A DNA stretch of 64,000 nucleotides from Anaerolineae bacterium (GCA_025060615.1 JANXBS010000004.1:162521-226520); one strand, 5' to 3'. Positions 7,502 through 15,474 are shown, counted from the first letter of the stretch. The notes: generated from the sequence alone by a model not told the origin. Translations and numbers: made by a program.

Positions 7502-9889
7502 ATGTCCGCCCTGGATCTGGGCCTGTTCCTCCTTGCGGCCGCCGCCTTGCTGCTGGAGATCGCGCTCACGCGCGTCTTTGCCATCACCCAGTTCTATCAC
7601 TTCGCCTTCATGACGGTGAGCGTAGCGCTGCTGGGCTACGGCATCAGTGGGACTGTGCTCAGCTTGGCTCCCAGTTGGCGCCTCCCGCCAGCAACTCGCC
7701 GTCTGGCCTTGACCGCTCTGTTGTTCGCCGGCGCAACGCTGGGCGGGTATTTGCTTGCCAATTGGCTACCCTTTGACTCGTACACCATCGCCTGGGAACG
7801 ACGCCAGGCGGCATTTCTAGCTGTGTACTTCCTGTCGTTGGCAGGGCCTTTCTTCTGCGCGGGGTTGGGCGCCGGGCTGGCATTAGCGACCTCGCCCGCG
7901 CGCGCCCATCGCGCCTACGCCGCGAACCTGCTCGGCTCAGCCGCAGGAGGCATCGCCGCACCACTGGTATTGGGAACGCTGGGAGGGCCGAGCGCTATTG
8001 CGGTGGCGGCAGGGATTGGCGGGTTGGCGGCGATGGGGTTTGGCTGGCGTCATCGCATCTTGCGCTGGGCAGGGCTGGTCACAGGCCTCGTCATGCTGAC
8101 CATCGCCTGGCAGCAGCCGACCTGGCTGGCGCTTCGCCTCTCTCCGTACAAGGGGTTAAGCCAAATTCTCAACTTCCCCGATGCGCGCCTTATCTTTCAC
8201 GCCGAAAACGCACAGGCGCGGGTGGATGTGGTCGAGAGCAGCGCCATCCGCTCCTTGCCTGGGCTTAGCTACGCCTATCGAGGAGCGATCCCGCCCCAGC
8301 GCGGGCTTTTGGTGGACGGTGACGGCCTGGCCCCCATCCTCCTGGCCGATCGAGTGGAGGACTGGTCGTTCGTAGAGGACCTGCCCACGGCTATCGCGTA
8401 TGCGCTGCGGCCGGGCGCGCGAACGCTCATCATCCGCCCGCGAGGAGGGCTGGAGGTGTGGGCCGCATTACGCTCCGGCACCTCTGCTATCGTAGTCGTG
8501 GAGTCTAACCCGCTGGTCGTGCGCGCCGTGAACGTGACCAGCGGTCGCTCGCCCTACATGGACCCACAGGTTGCCGTCATCGCTGAGGAGACGAGGACAT
8601 TTCTGCGCCGTCAACCCGGCGCGTTCGATCTCATCATCCTCGCCCTGTCCGAGCCGTACCGGCCGGTCACCTCGGGAGCATATAGCCTGGGGGAGGCCTA
8701 TGATCTCACGGTGGAGGCCTTTCAAGCCTATCTGGCACATCTGACACCGCGAGGGATCCTAGTCGTCACCCGCTGGCTGCAAACCCCGCCCAGCGAATGC
8801 GTGCGGGCTGCGGCTCTGGTGGTAGAGGCGTTGGCTCGAGAGGGGAGCGCCCGTCCGGCTGACCATCTGGTGGCCTTTCGCGGCATCCAGACGATGACGT
8901 TGCTGGCCTTCCGCACCCCACCGACCCACGCAGAGATGGCCGCAATTCGCGCCTTCGCGGAGACCCGCCGCTTCGACTTGGTAGCTGGGCCGGGTGTGCG
9001 CCCCGAGGAGATGAACCGCGTCAATCGGCTGCCGGAGCCGTACTACGAGCGCGCCTTCGCCGAGCTGTTGGCAGGGGATCGCGCCACTTTCTATCGCCGC
9101 TATCCCTTTGCCGTGTGGCCGCCCACCGATGACCGCCCGTTTTTCTTCCATTTCTTCAAGTGGGCACAGACGCCAGCCATCCTACGCACGTTGGGCCAAA
9201 CCTGGCAGCCGTTCGGCGGATCGGGCTATTTCGTCCTGGTGGCCTTGCTAGCTCTGGCCGTGCTGGCTTCCATCTTTTTGATCGTGCTGCCGCTGGCGGT
9301 AGGCCGGCGGCTAAAGGCTGCGCCATCAACTATCCGGCCGGCTTCCATCGGATATCTCAGCGTGCTCCTGTATTTCGGCGGGTTGGGGCTGGGGTTTCTG
9401 CTGGTGGAGATCCCGCTGTTGCAGCGGTTCATTCTGTTTCTGGGGCATCCCACGCTGGCGTTAGCGGCTGTGCTCTCAAGTCTGCTGCTGTGCTCCGGGC
9501 TGGGGAGCCTATTGGCCCGGCGCGTGCGGCTGATCCCGGTACTGGCGGGGCTAGTTCTCCTGATCCTAGCCTGGCCGGCAGTGCTGGATCTAGCGATTGA
9601 TGGGATGCTGGGATGGCCCTTATGGGCCCGGCTGGGAGCCACAGCCGGCCTGCTGGCCCCGATCGGCGTGCTGATGGGCATCCCATTTCCAGCCGGGCTG
9701 GCGCGCGTAGAAGCGGTGATGCCGGGGATGACCGCGTGGGCCTGGGCGGTCAACGGATGCCTCTCGGTCATCAGTGCCGTACTTGCGGCGCTGCTAGCGC
9801 TCGATCTGGGATTTCATGCCGTGCTATGGCTGGGCGCCGCCAGCTATGCCCTAGCGTTGGGAACGGCCGCCTATTGGCGGACTCGTTGA
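7502..9889 (+). CDS. Polytopic membrane protein with spermidine-synthase-like domain
   Basis: 795 residues. Roughly six N-terminal membrane helices (1-210) are followed by a soluble Rossmann-like domain (about 255-480). This has the spermidine-synthase/methyltransferase outline: LRPGARTLIIRPRGGLEV (motif I region, without a canonical GxGxG), SAIVVVESNPLVVRAVN (acidic motif II), FDLIILALSEPYRP with SGAYSLGEAYDLTVEAF, and HLTPRGILVVTRW. A second set of helices (about 575-795) closes the protein. Multi-TM plus SpeE-like proteins are widespread in Chloroflexota and elsewhere; their substrate is generally unknown. Because the glycine loop is altered, aminopropyl-transfer activity is doubtful. Start ATG at 7502 with GGAGG at 7491. 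It converges on the pcm gene. Confidence 0.8.
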   Translation: MSALDLGLFLLAAAALLLEIALTRVFAITQFYHFAFMTVSVALLGYGISGTVLSLAPSWRLPPATRRLALTALLFAGATLGGYLLANWLPFDSYTIAWERRQAAFLAVYFLSLAGPFFCAGLGAGLALATSPARAHRAYAANLLGSAAGGIAAPLVLGTLGGPSAIAVAAGIGGLAAMGFGWRHRILRWAGLVTGLVMLTIAWQQPTWLALRLSPYKGLSQILNFPDARLIFHAENAQARVDVVESSAIRSLPGLSYAYRGAIPPQRGLLVDGDGLAPILLADRVEDWSFVEDLPTAIAYALRPGARTLIIRPRGGLEVWAALRSGTSAIVVVESNPLVVRAVNVTSGRSPYMDPQVAVIAEETRTFLRRQPGAFDLIILALSEPYRPVTSGAYSLGEAYDLTVEAFQAYLAHLTPRGILVVTRWLQTPPSECVRAAALVVEALAREGSARPADHLVAFRGIQTMTLLAFRTPPTHAEMAAIRAFAETRRFDLVAGPGVRPEEMNRVNRLPEPYYERAFAELLAGDRATFYRRYPFAVWPPTDDRPFFFHFFKWAQTPAILRTLGQTWQPFGGSGYFVLVALLALAVLASIFLIVLPLAVGRRLKAAPSTIRPASIGYLSVLLYFGGLGLGFLLVEIPLLQRFILFLGHPTLALAAVLSSLLLCSGLGSLLARRVRLIPVLAGLVLLILAWPAVLDLAIDGMLGWPLWARLGATAGLLAPIGVLMGIPFPAGLARVEAVMPGMTAWAWAVNGCLSVISAVLAALLALDLGFHAVLWLGAASYALALGTAAYWRTR

Positions 9890-9910
9890 AGCAAGGGCGT
9901 GTCGGCACCG

Positions 9911-10699
9911 CTACGGAATGGAGCGATCTCCTCTTTGTCCGCCACCTACCAACGGCACGAACAGCACGCCGGCGATGTTGTTCGCCTCGAGCTCCTCACC
10001 CCGTTTGATGATCTGCCAGAGGGTCTGATACCCGCCAGGCGGGCCGATGGGCACCACCAGCCGGCCGCCGTCCTTCAGTTGCTGCACCAGGGGTTGAGGC
10101 AAATGATCTGGCGCGGCGGTGACGATGATCGCGTCGAAGGGTGCCTCTTCCGGCCAGCCGTAGTAACCATCCCCCTGACGCACGTGCACATCGGTATACC
10201 CTAGCCGACGCAGCCGCTCCTCCGCCGACCTCGCCAGCTCCGGGATGATCTCGATGGTGTACACCTCATCCACCAGCTCGGCCAGCACGGCTGCTTGATA
10301 GCCTGAGCCGGTGCCGATCTCCAACACCTTATCCCCTGGCTGGAGCTGTAGCAACTGCGTCATCAGCGCCACAATGTAAGGTTGAGAAATAGTCTGGCCG
10401 AAGCCGATGGGCAACGGATGATCAGCATACGCCTGATCTAGGTACTCCGGCAGCACGAACTCATGGCGTGGCACCTTTTCCATCACCGCCAACACCTTTT
10501 CATCGGTAATGTCGCGGGCACGCATGGTGCGCTCAACCATTTCATGCCGTCGACGGGCAAACACCTCTTCCAGCGAGGGGGTTGGCGTTGCGGTGACCAG
10601 CTTACCGGTAAACTGGGGTTGCCACTGGCGGACAGGAACAGCGCAGGCGGCCAGCCAAAGACAAAGCCACGAGATCAAGAGCAACCATCGGCACACCAT
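9911..10699 (-). CDS. pcm: Protein-L-isoaspartate O-methyltransferase, exported lipoprotein form
   Basis: 262 residues. Residues 1-19 are a signal peptide with lipobox LAAC, followed by a Thr/Pro linker (TATPTPSLEE). The catalytic domain then matches Pcm closely: RARDITDEKVLAVMEKVPRH and LPIGFGQTISQPYIVALM (substrate loop), LEIGTGSGYQAAVLAELV (SAM motif I), YTIEIIPELARSAEERL, and DAIIVTAAPDHLPQPLVQQL. Pcm repairs isoaspartyl damage using SAM and is normally cytoplasmic. Here the leader suggests the enzyme is outside the membrane, where SAM supply is unclear. Start ATG has AGGAGGAGG upstream. It follows the small lipoprotein gene 10772-11200 on the same strand and may be co-transcribed. Confidence 0.9.
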   Translation of the reverse strand: MVCRWLLLISWLCLWLAACAVPVRQWQPQFTGKLVTATPTPSLEEVFARRRHEMVERTMRARDITDEKVLAVMEKVPRHEFVLPEYLDQAYADHPLPIGFGQTISQPYIVALMTQLLQLQPGDKVLEIGTGSGYQAAVLAELVDEVYTIEIIPELARSAEERLRRLGYTDVHVRQGDGYYGWPEEAPFDAIIVTAAPDHLPQPLVQQLKDGGRLVVPIGPPGGYQTLWQIIKRGEELEANNIAGVLFVPLVGGGQRGDRSIP

Positions 10700-10713
10700 C
10701 GTCCTCCTCCTAT

Positions 10714-10740
10714 CTCGTCGTCCGATAACCGGACAACGAG
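10714..10740 (-). terminator. Stem-loop between two minus-strand genes
   Basis: 11-bp stem (10714-10724 with 10730-10740) around a 5-nt loop. In the minus-strand transcript every pair is Watson-Crick apart from one U-G. It lies just upstream of the pcm ribosome site. There is no U-run, so attenuation or mRNA processing is as likely as termination. Confidence 0.4.
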
Positions 10741-10771
10741 AGACTTCGTGACGACGTTGGGGCTTTGTCAG

Positions 10772-11200
10772 CTATCTCAACTTCCCTATCGGCTCGTGGT
10801 ACTGATCGCTCAGAAAGCTTGCGGCTATCCAACCGGTACAGAAGCCGCCGCGGACCTTGAAATGTAGGGTGATCCCCCCGGGCATGCGTGTGGCATCCAA
10901 CACCTCCACGCGTGTGCCATGTCGGATGGTGCATTTGGCTGTGGTCTGAGCGAAATCCTCCACCACCCCTACCGACATGTAAGTGTACGGCTCCTCAGCG
11001 GTGAGGTTGCGGCCGTCAATATAAGCCTCGCCCGGCACGGTGATCGTGCCGTTCGGCAGGTGAAAGGTGCGCTTCGCCGTCGAAGATCGAGCGCAGGCAG
11101 CTGCGAGGAGCAGGCAAATGCACAGGAGAGCAAGGCAGGCAGGTCCCCTCTCCCTCTGATCAGTCGGCTTTTGGGCGCCTCCGGAAGATACGGCCCGCAT
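10772..11200 (-). CDS. Small lipoprotein, unknown function
   Basis: 142 residues from the ATG at 11200, chosen because ACGAGG lies at the right distance; a GTG two codons upstream is also possible. A hydrophobic signal (ALLCICLLLAAAC, lipobox LAAAC) predicts a lipoprotein. The mature part is short and beta-rich (FHLPNGTITVPGEAYIDGRN, SVGVVEDFAQTTAKCTIRHG, TRVEVLDATRMPGG, GWIAASFLS), resembling a single SH3-like barrel ending in the usual GW(I/V)xxxFL motif. The fold is inferred only from this ending. It precedes pcm. Confidence 0.65.
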   Translation of the reverse strand: MRAVSSGGAQKPTDQRERGPACLALLCICLLLAAACARSSTAKRTFHLPNGTITVPGEAYIDGRNLTAEEPYTYMSVGVVEDFAQTTAKCTIRHGTRVEVLDATRMPGGITLHFKVRGGFCTGWIAASFLSDQYHEPIGKLR

Positions 11201-11239
11201 AAGCACCTCGTTAATGCTGGGCCGAAGACGATCAGCCCC

Positions 11240-12451
11240 TCAGACGCTGAACTCCGGAATCCTGCGAACGCTTTCCAAGGCCAGTGCCATCTCTAGGCTC
11301 GCTCTGACGTCGGCCACCGTCGCTAAGGGCTGGTGGGATGGATCGCGCACGCTGGCTGCGAAATCGCGCCACGCGGCGACCACCGCCCGCCGATACACGG
11401 TCTCCCGGCTTTGGGCTAGGCGCACCCGCACCATCAGCCGCTGGGTGACCCGGTATTCCTGCCAGGCGCCGCGGCACACTCTCTCGTCCCCCTCATAGCG
11501 GGCGATCTCCACGGAGCAGCTCGTGCTGTACGACTCGCCGGCGTGGCCTGTCAGGCGAGCATTCCACCAACCGCCGTATTGGATTACATGCTTGGGGGCG
11601 CTGTCCAAGCCGACCATCTCCCGGAGGGACGCGGCTCCCGCCTCGTCTACGATCACATCGAGATCAGCTCCGGTGGGCATCCAGCCCTGGATCGTCAGAT
11701 AGCCTCGATCAAATGCCAGGCGCATTTCGGTCTGTTCCAGGCGGCTGGGCTTGTCAAAGGCATGGTAAAAGCCGGCGAGAACAGCGCCGAAACGGGCCAG
11801 TGCCCATGCCCGATCCACCGGCCCTTGACCATCGCGAGGCATAACTGTGACGGCTAGGGCCTCTCCTGGCGCGCCGGCCAGCCACCGCGCCACATCGAAG
11901 AAATGTACCCCATGCTCCACCAAGATGCCGCCGCTACAGCGAGGGTCCCAGAACCAGTGATCGGAGGGCAGTCCTTCATCACTCGCATGGTTTTGCAACG
12001 CCAGATCGCGCAGCCGCCCCGCCAGGCCGGACTCGATGACCCGGCGCGCTAAGTGATAGAGTGGGCTATAACGGAGCGCGCTGTTTACGCCCAGTCGCAG
12101 GGAACGCTCAGCCGCCTGCGCGATCAGCCTGTCCATATCTTCCGGCCGTATTGCTAAGGGGCTCTCACAGAAGACGTGCTTCCCGGCCTCCAGTGCCCGA
12201 CAGGCCAGCGGGGCGCGTTCGGCTGGAGGGGTGGCGATGTGCACCGCGTGCACGGCTGGGTCTGCCAACAACTCATCCACCGTATCGCAGGCCCGCACAT
12301 TGAACTCTTTCGCGCAGGACCGGGCCTTCTTCGGATCCGCGTCGGCGACGGCGACCGTCTGAATCCCCGGGGCCTGTGTGTAGGCTGACAGACAGAAACG
12401 GCCAAAGTTGCCGCATCCGATCAACCCTATGCCCAATGACTCGTTGGCCAT
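11240..12451 (-). CDS. Gfo/Idh/MocA-family oxidoreductase
   Basis: 403 residues. The N-terminal Rossmann fold binds NAD(P): LGIGLIGCGNFGRFCLSAY (residues 5-23), AVADADPKKARSCAKEF, and LADPAVHAVHIATPPAERAP. The usual EKP motif that carries the catalytic-type lysine is replaced by ESP (HVFCESPLAI), which is unusual. The C-terminal alpha/beta domain contains GGILVEHGVHFFDVARWL, normal for the family. Members oxidise or reduce sugars, inositols or related compounds; the substrate cannot be read from sequence, and the altered motif could mean a different activity. It has its own promoter (12518-12546) and a GAGGAG ribosome site. Confidence 0.88.
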   Translation of the reverse strand: MANESLGIGLIGCGNFGRFCLSAYTQAPGIQTVAVADADPKKARSCAKEFNVRACDTVDELLADPAVHAVHIATPPAERAPLACRALEAGKHVFCESPLAIRPEDMDRLIAQAAERSLRLGVNSALRYSPLYHLARRVIESGLAGRLRDLALQNHASDEGLPSDHWFWDPRCSGGILVEHGVHFFDVARWLAGAPGEALAVTVMPRDGQGPVDRAWALARFGAVLAGFYHAFDKPSRLEQTEMRLAFDRGYLTIQGWMPTGADLDVIVDEAGAASLREMVGLDSAPKHVIQYGGWWNARLTGHAGESYSTSCSVEIARYEGDERVCRGAWQEYRVTQRLMVRVRLAQSRETVYRRAVVAAWRDFAASVRDPSHQPLATVADVRASLEMALALESVRRIPEFSV

Positions 12452-12517
12452 TCAGCGCTCCTCAGCTCAACAAGATGAAAAGCTATCTCATCGCTCTGGA
12501 GGAACAGCCCAACAGCA

Positions 12518-12546
12518 ATTATGCGACGCGGCTGTCTATTCGTCAA
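12518..12546 (-). promoter_or_regulatory. Promoter for the Gfo/Idh/MocA gene
   Basis: On the minus strand TTGACG, 17 bp, CATAAT; about 67 bp upstream of the ATG at 12451. Confidence 0.55.
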
Positions 12547-12693
12547 TCCCAGCTCTTAGCACATATGCCACGACGGGAGCCACTGAACAACCGGAATGAC
12601 AAAGACAGGTGAGTCCTTGAGGATTAAGCGATCAAGGCCTATCGGAGAGCGTAGAAACGCAGAATCATCCGAAAAATCAGAGCACATAGGTAG

Positions 12694-12721
12694 TTACACT
12701 TCGCCTTTGATATGGTATAAT
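12694..12721 (+). promoter_or_regulatory. Promoter with no following gene (candidate ncRNA)
   Basis: TTACAC (12694-12699), 16 bp, TATAAT (12716-12721). No plus-strand reading frame follows for over 550 bp; nested inverted repeats begin at 12734. Confidence 0.5.
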
Positions 12722-12728
12722 ATGTGTT

Positions 12729-12911
12729 GGTTAGCGGATGCGGTCCTCCTTGTAGAGGATGGGAGAATCAACCATATCGGAAAGGAAATGTCGAAGAATA
12801 GCTCTGCGAAATCTCCGATAGGGTCGATTAGCAAGCATCCGCCCCAGGGCTTCACTCCAGTCCGTGGTCCCCGCAGCGATCGGTAACGATTGGACCATCT
12901 CCCTGAGTGAA
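12729..12911 (+). ncRNA. Candidate structured RNA
   Basis: Starting about 7 bp after a good -10 box, perfect inverted repeats nest without conflict. Domain 1: GCGGATGC (12734) pairs with GCATCCGC (12835), enclosing a hairpin TCCTC/GAGGA (12744, 12755) and a stem TATCGGA/TCCGATA (12775, 12814), giving a three-way junction. Domain 2: TTCACTC (12851) with GAGTGAA (12905), inside it TGGTCC (12865) with GGACCA (12892), inside that ATCG-GTAA-CGAT (12879-12890), a GNRA-type loop. It matches none of the tmRNA, RNase P or SRP signatures I know; its length of about 180 nt is 6S-like. Counter-evidence: the minus strand carries a protein-like frame of about 70 codons ending near 12731 (for example SLREMVQSLPIAAGTTDW), so a decayed gene is possible. 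Confidence 0.4.
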
Positions 12912-13292
12912 TTGTTTCGGATAGGTATATCGTATTGCGGCTCCCAATGCTATCAGCGGTTTTCGCCCCTTCCTTCTCTGTTTTCTCTCCTTTTCCCCTT
13001 CTAAACAAGAAGGGTGCATGAGGTGAGGGGTGAAGCAGGCATTCTATACGCTTTGACTCCGCAAGAATTCATCACTTGCTGAGCATAAGGAGAGGAGGTG
13101 GTCTTCGCTTGAAAGAGTTGTTCTCAAACTAACTGTGACACAGGCCGGAGAGCCTCGGCTGTGTCATCCTGATCTTAGCGCATCGAAGTTAGGGAAATCG
13201 TAGCGCGGCTTTCAAACTGTAATCCCAGCTTTCCGCGCGCATGGTGCAAATGCTACGCAAAGTGCGGAGCCTGTTGGAGGAGGCTTCCTGAT
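12912..13292. other. Intergenic stretch with pyrimidine tract and hairpins
   Basis: Contains a long pyrimidine-rich run (about 12966-12999) ending in a CCCTTCT/AGAAGGG hairpin, and the strong stem-loop at 13136-13166. No gene recognised. GGAGGAGG at about 13276 serves the small gene that follows. Confidence 0.5.
13136..13166 (+). terminator. Stem-loop upstream of zinc-ribbon genes
   Basis: TGACACA (13136) plus GCCG pairs with CGGC plus TGTGTCA (to 13166): 11 pairs with one bulged G and an 8-nt loop. No U-run follows. It could end the candidate RNA upstream or act as a leader element of the 13293 gene. Confidence 0.4.
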
Positions 13293-13478
13293 ATGGCAAA
13301 GCAGCAATTGAACGCCAAACGACGGCTATGCGAGGAATGCGGTCGCCCCATCGAAAGCAGAGACCCTGATGTTTACCTCTGCAATCGGTGTGCACGTCTG
13401 TTAGAAGAAGAGGAGGAACGCTTTAAGCGTGCCGACCGTGAATTGCGCAAACGTCAGCGACTGCACCGAGAGTTCTAG
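13293..13478 (+). CDS. Small zinc-ribbon protein
   Basis: 61 residues. Two Cys pairs, CEECG (residues 13-17) and CNRC (residues 30-33), form a probable zinc ribbon; the second half is a highly charged helix (LEEEEERFKRADRELRKRQR). The ATG has GGAGGAGG at a good distance, so the gene is convincing despite its size. No named family recognised. A second zinc-ribbon gene follows after 76 bp. Confidence 0.7.
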   Translation: MAKQQLNAKRRLCEECGRPIESRDPDVYLCNRCARLLEEEEERFKRADRELRKRQRLHREF

Positions 13479-13554
13479 GCCGCTCAACATTGTGGCCTCA
13501 GCGAGCTCATCAAATCAGGAGAACTTAGCCATCCAAGCTGACGGGGAGGAGGCA

Positions 13555-13776
13555 ATGACCCCCTGGGGAGAATGGGAATGCACAGAGTGCGGATATATCA
13601 CTACTGTGCGGCGCCGGCCATCACGCTGTCCAGAATGTGGCGCGCCCGGTGAAGCCTTCGATTTTTACGAATATGAGGACGAGGAAGAAGAAGTCGAGAC
13701 AGACTTCGACGAAGATCTCCCGGATGAGGACCTGTGGGAATCCGAGGAGATCCCAGAAGCAGAGGACGAAGAATAA
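13555..13776 (+). CDS. Rubredoxin-like zinc ribbon with acidic tail
   Basis: 73 residues from the ATG at 13555, preferred over an upstream in-frame start because GGGGAGGAGG lies directly before it. N-terminal knuckles CTECGY and CPECGAPGEAF resemble rubredoxin/rubrerythrin-type metal sites. The last 41 residues are about 60 percent Asp/Glu (25 of 41). Small zinc-ribbon proteins of this type occur in many bacteria without a known role; the acidic tail might bind a basic partner or metal ions. Just downstream lies a strong hairpin repeat. Confidence 0.7.
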   Translation: MTPWGEWECTECGYITTVRRRPSRCPECGAPGEAFDFYEYEDEEEEVETDFDEDLPDEDLWESEEIPEAEDEE

Positions 13777-13800
13777 AGAAAAGAATAAAAAGAATAAAAA

Positions 13801-13829
13801 GTAGAGACGCCCCAGCGGGGCGTCTCTAC
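13801..13829. repeat. Perfect GTAGAGACG-type hairpin repeat
   Basis: GTAGAGACGCCCC, AGC, then its exact complement: 13 perfect base pairs. The outer motif GTAGAGACG...CGTCTCTAC is the same as a dispersed palindrome common in cyanobacterial and some Chloroflexota genomes. Read on the minus strand it is followed by TTTTTATTCTTTTTATTC, so it also has the form of an intrinsic terminator in that direction. Confidence 0.75.
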
Positions 13830-13853
13830 TGCACTTGTGCCCTCTCTTGAATA

Positions 13854-13867
13854 TTGCGTATACGCAA
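13854..13867. promoter_or_regulatory. Perfect 14-bp palindrome, candidate operator
   Basis: TTGCGTATACGCAA overlaps the -35 element and spacer of the kamA promoter, a typical repressor position. The regulator is not identifiable here. Confidence 0.5.
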
Positions 13868-13882
13868 ATAAGGTGATACAAT
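13854..13882 (+). promoter_or_regulatory. Promoter for kamA
   Basis: TTGCGT (13854-13859), 17 bp, TACAAT (13877-13882), about 185 bp upstream of the kamA ATG, leaving a long leader. Confidence 0.55.
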
Positions 13883-14067
13883 GTACAATTGACTGCAAGA
13901 TACCCCTGTGGATCTCTCCTCGCGGGATCGGTCCCCAATGCACGAGTCCTAACCACCTCGGCAAGCCAGGCCGATCGTCGCGAAGTGGCCTCTAAATATT
14001 GGTCGTGGTGCTCAACAGATCAGTTTTCAGCGTATTACACAAGAAAGAGAGGTGTTGGTAACCCAAG

Positions 14068-15474
14068 ATGACCACAATTCATGACTATTCCCAAGAGGAG
14101 ATGGTGAACAGCGAGGAAGAAGTACCTCCCCCTAGGCGCACGCCCCGTGCTAAAATTTGGGTTGACGTGCCCGAAGCACAGTGGACGGACTGGCGTTGGC
14201 AGCTCAGTCATCGTCTGAACAGCCTGGATGAGTTGCGCCAAATCCTCCGGCTGACCCCTGAAGAAGAGGCTGGCATCCAAGCCAGCGATCGCCTAAGACT
14301 AGACATCACACCGTATTTTGCCTCTCTAATTGACCCGGACGACCCGAACTGTCCTATCCGTCGTCAAGTGATCCCCACCATCCATGAGCTGGAAGGCTTC
14401 TCTGCGGCTATGGAAGACTCCCTTAACGAAGAAGGGCATTCGCCCGTGCCGGGCCTGGTCCATCGCTATCCCGACCGGGTGCTCATGTTGGTGACGACCC
14501 AGTGCGCCAGTTACTGCCGCTACTGCACACGCAGTCGCATCGTGGGCGACCCGGCTGCGCAATTCAGCCGCTCGGATTATGAGGCCCAACTGGCCTACAT
14601 CGCCCGAACGCCGCAAATCCGCGACGTGCTGTTATCGGGGGGTGACCCGTTGATCCTGCCGCAGCGCCTTTTAGAGATGCTGCTGCAGCGCTTACGTGCC
14701 ATCCCTCATGTCGAGATTATCCGCATCGGCACGCGAGTGCCTGTGTTCCTGCCGCAGCGCATCACCCAGGACTTGGTAGACATGCTGCGCCGGTTCCATC
14801 CGCTCTGGATGAACATCCACTTCAACCATCCCAAGGAAATCACCCCAGAGGTGCGTGAAGCCGTCAACCGACTAGCGGATGCCGGCATCCCGCTTGGCAG
14901 CCAGAGTGTCCTGCTAGCCGGCATCAATGATTGCCCGAACATCATCAAGCGCTTGTTGCACGAGCTGGTTAAGATCCGCGTGCGCCCATATTATCTGTAC
15001 CAATGCGATTTGGTAGAAGGCGCTGGACACTTCCGTACGCCCGTCTCCAAAGGGATTGAGATCATGGAGGCGCTGCGCGGCCACACATCCGGTTACGCCA
15101 TCCCCATGTACGTGATTGATGCACCCGGGGGTGGTGGCAAAGTGCCGATCCTACCACAGTACCTTATCAGTCAATCGCCAGAGCGCGTAGTGGTACGCAA
15201 CTACGAGGGGTTCATCAGCACCTATATGCAGCCTACCAACTACCGACCTCACGATCCGTCCACCTGCCCAGAGTGTCAAGCCGTTGCGCACAATCAGGAG
15301 GGTGTGCAAAAGGGTGTCGCGGCGCTGCTAGCTGGTGAACGCCTCGCCATTGTCCCAGAAGGGCTTGCTGAGATACACCAGCGCCGGTCCTCTGTGCGGG
15401 AGACACTGGTCGATTCGGCTTTGGCCCGAATGCGTGGAAATGGCACGACTAACGGGAACGGAGGTAGCGTCTAA
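14068..15474 (+). CDS. kamA: Lysine 2,3-aminomutase (radical SAM, PLP)
   Basis: 468 residues, family length. The radical-SAM cluster motif CASYCRYC (Cys 146, 150, 153) binds the 4Fe-4S cluster; LLSGGDPLILPQRLLEML follows; IGTRVPVFLPQRIT and HFNHPKEITPEVREAV are conserved; and DAPGGGGKVPILPQYL holds the Lys that binds PLP in characterised KamA. It converts L-lysine to L-beta-lysine, used in lysine fermentation, antibiotics, EF-P modification (the EpmB branch) or the osmolyte N-acetyl-beta-lysine. No lysine-fermentation or EpmA-like genes are nearby. Its stop overlaps the ATG of an ATP-grasp ligase (TAATG), so the two are translated together. The fused C-terminal Cys region (CPECQ) is typical. 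Confidence 0.93.
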   Translation: MTTIHDYSQEEMVNSEEEVPPPRRTPRAKIWVDVPEAQWTDWRWQLSHRLNSLDELRQILRLTPEEEAGIQASDRLRLDITPYFASLIDPDDPNCPIRRQVIPTIHELEGFSAAMEDSLNEEGHSPVPGLVHRYPDRVLMLVTTQCASYCRYCTRSRIVGDPAAQFSRSDYEAQLAYIARTPQIRDVLLSGGDPLILPQRLLEMLLQRLRAIPHVEIIRIGTRVPVFLPQRITQDLVDMLRRFHPLWMNIHFNHPKEITPEVREAVNRLADAGIPLGSQSVLLAGINDCPNIIKRLLHELVKIRVRPYYLYQCDLVEGAGHFRTPVSKGIEIMEALRGHTSGYAIPMYVIDAPGGGGKVPILPQYLISQSPERVVVRNYEGFISTYMQPTNYRPHDPSTCPECQAVAHNQEGVQKGVAALLAGERLAIVPEGLAEIHQRRSSVRETLVDSALARMRGNGTTNGNGGSV

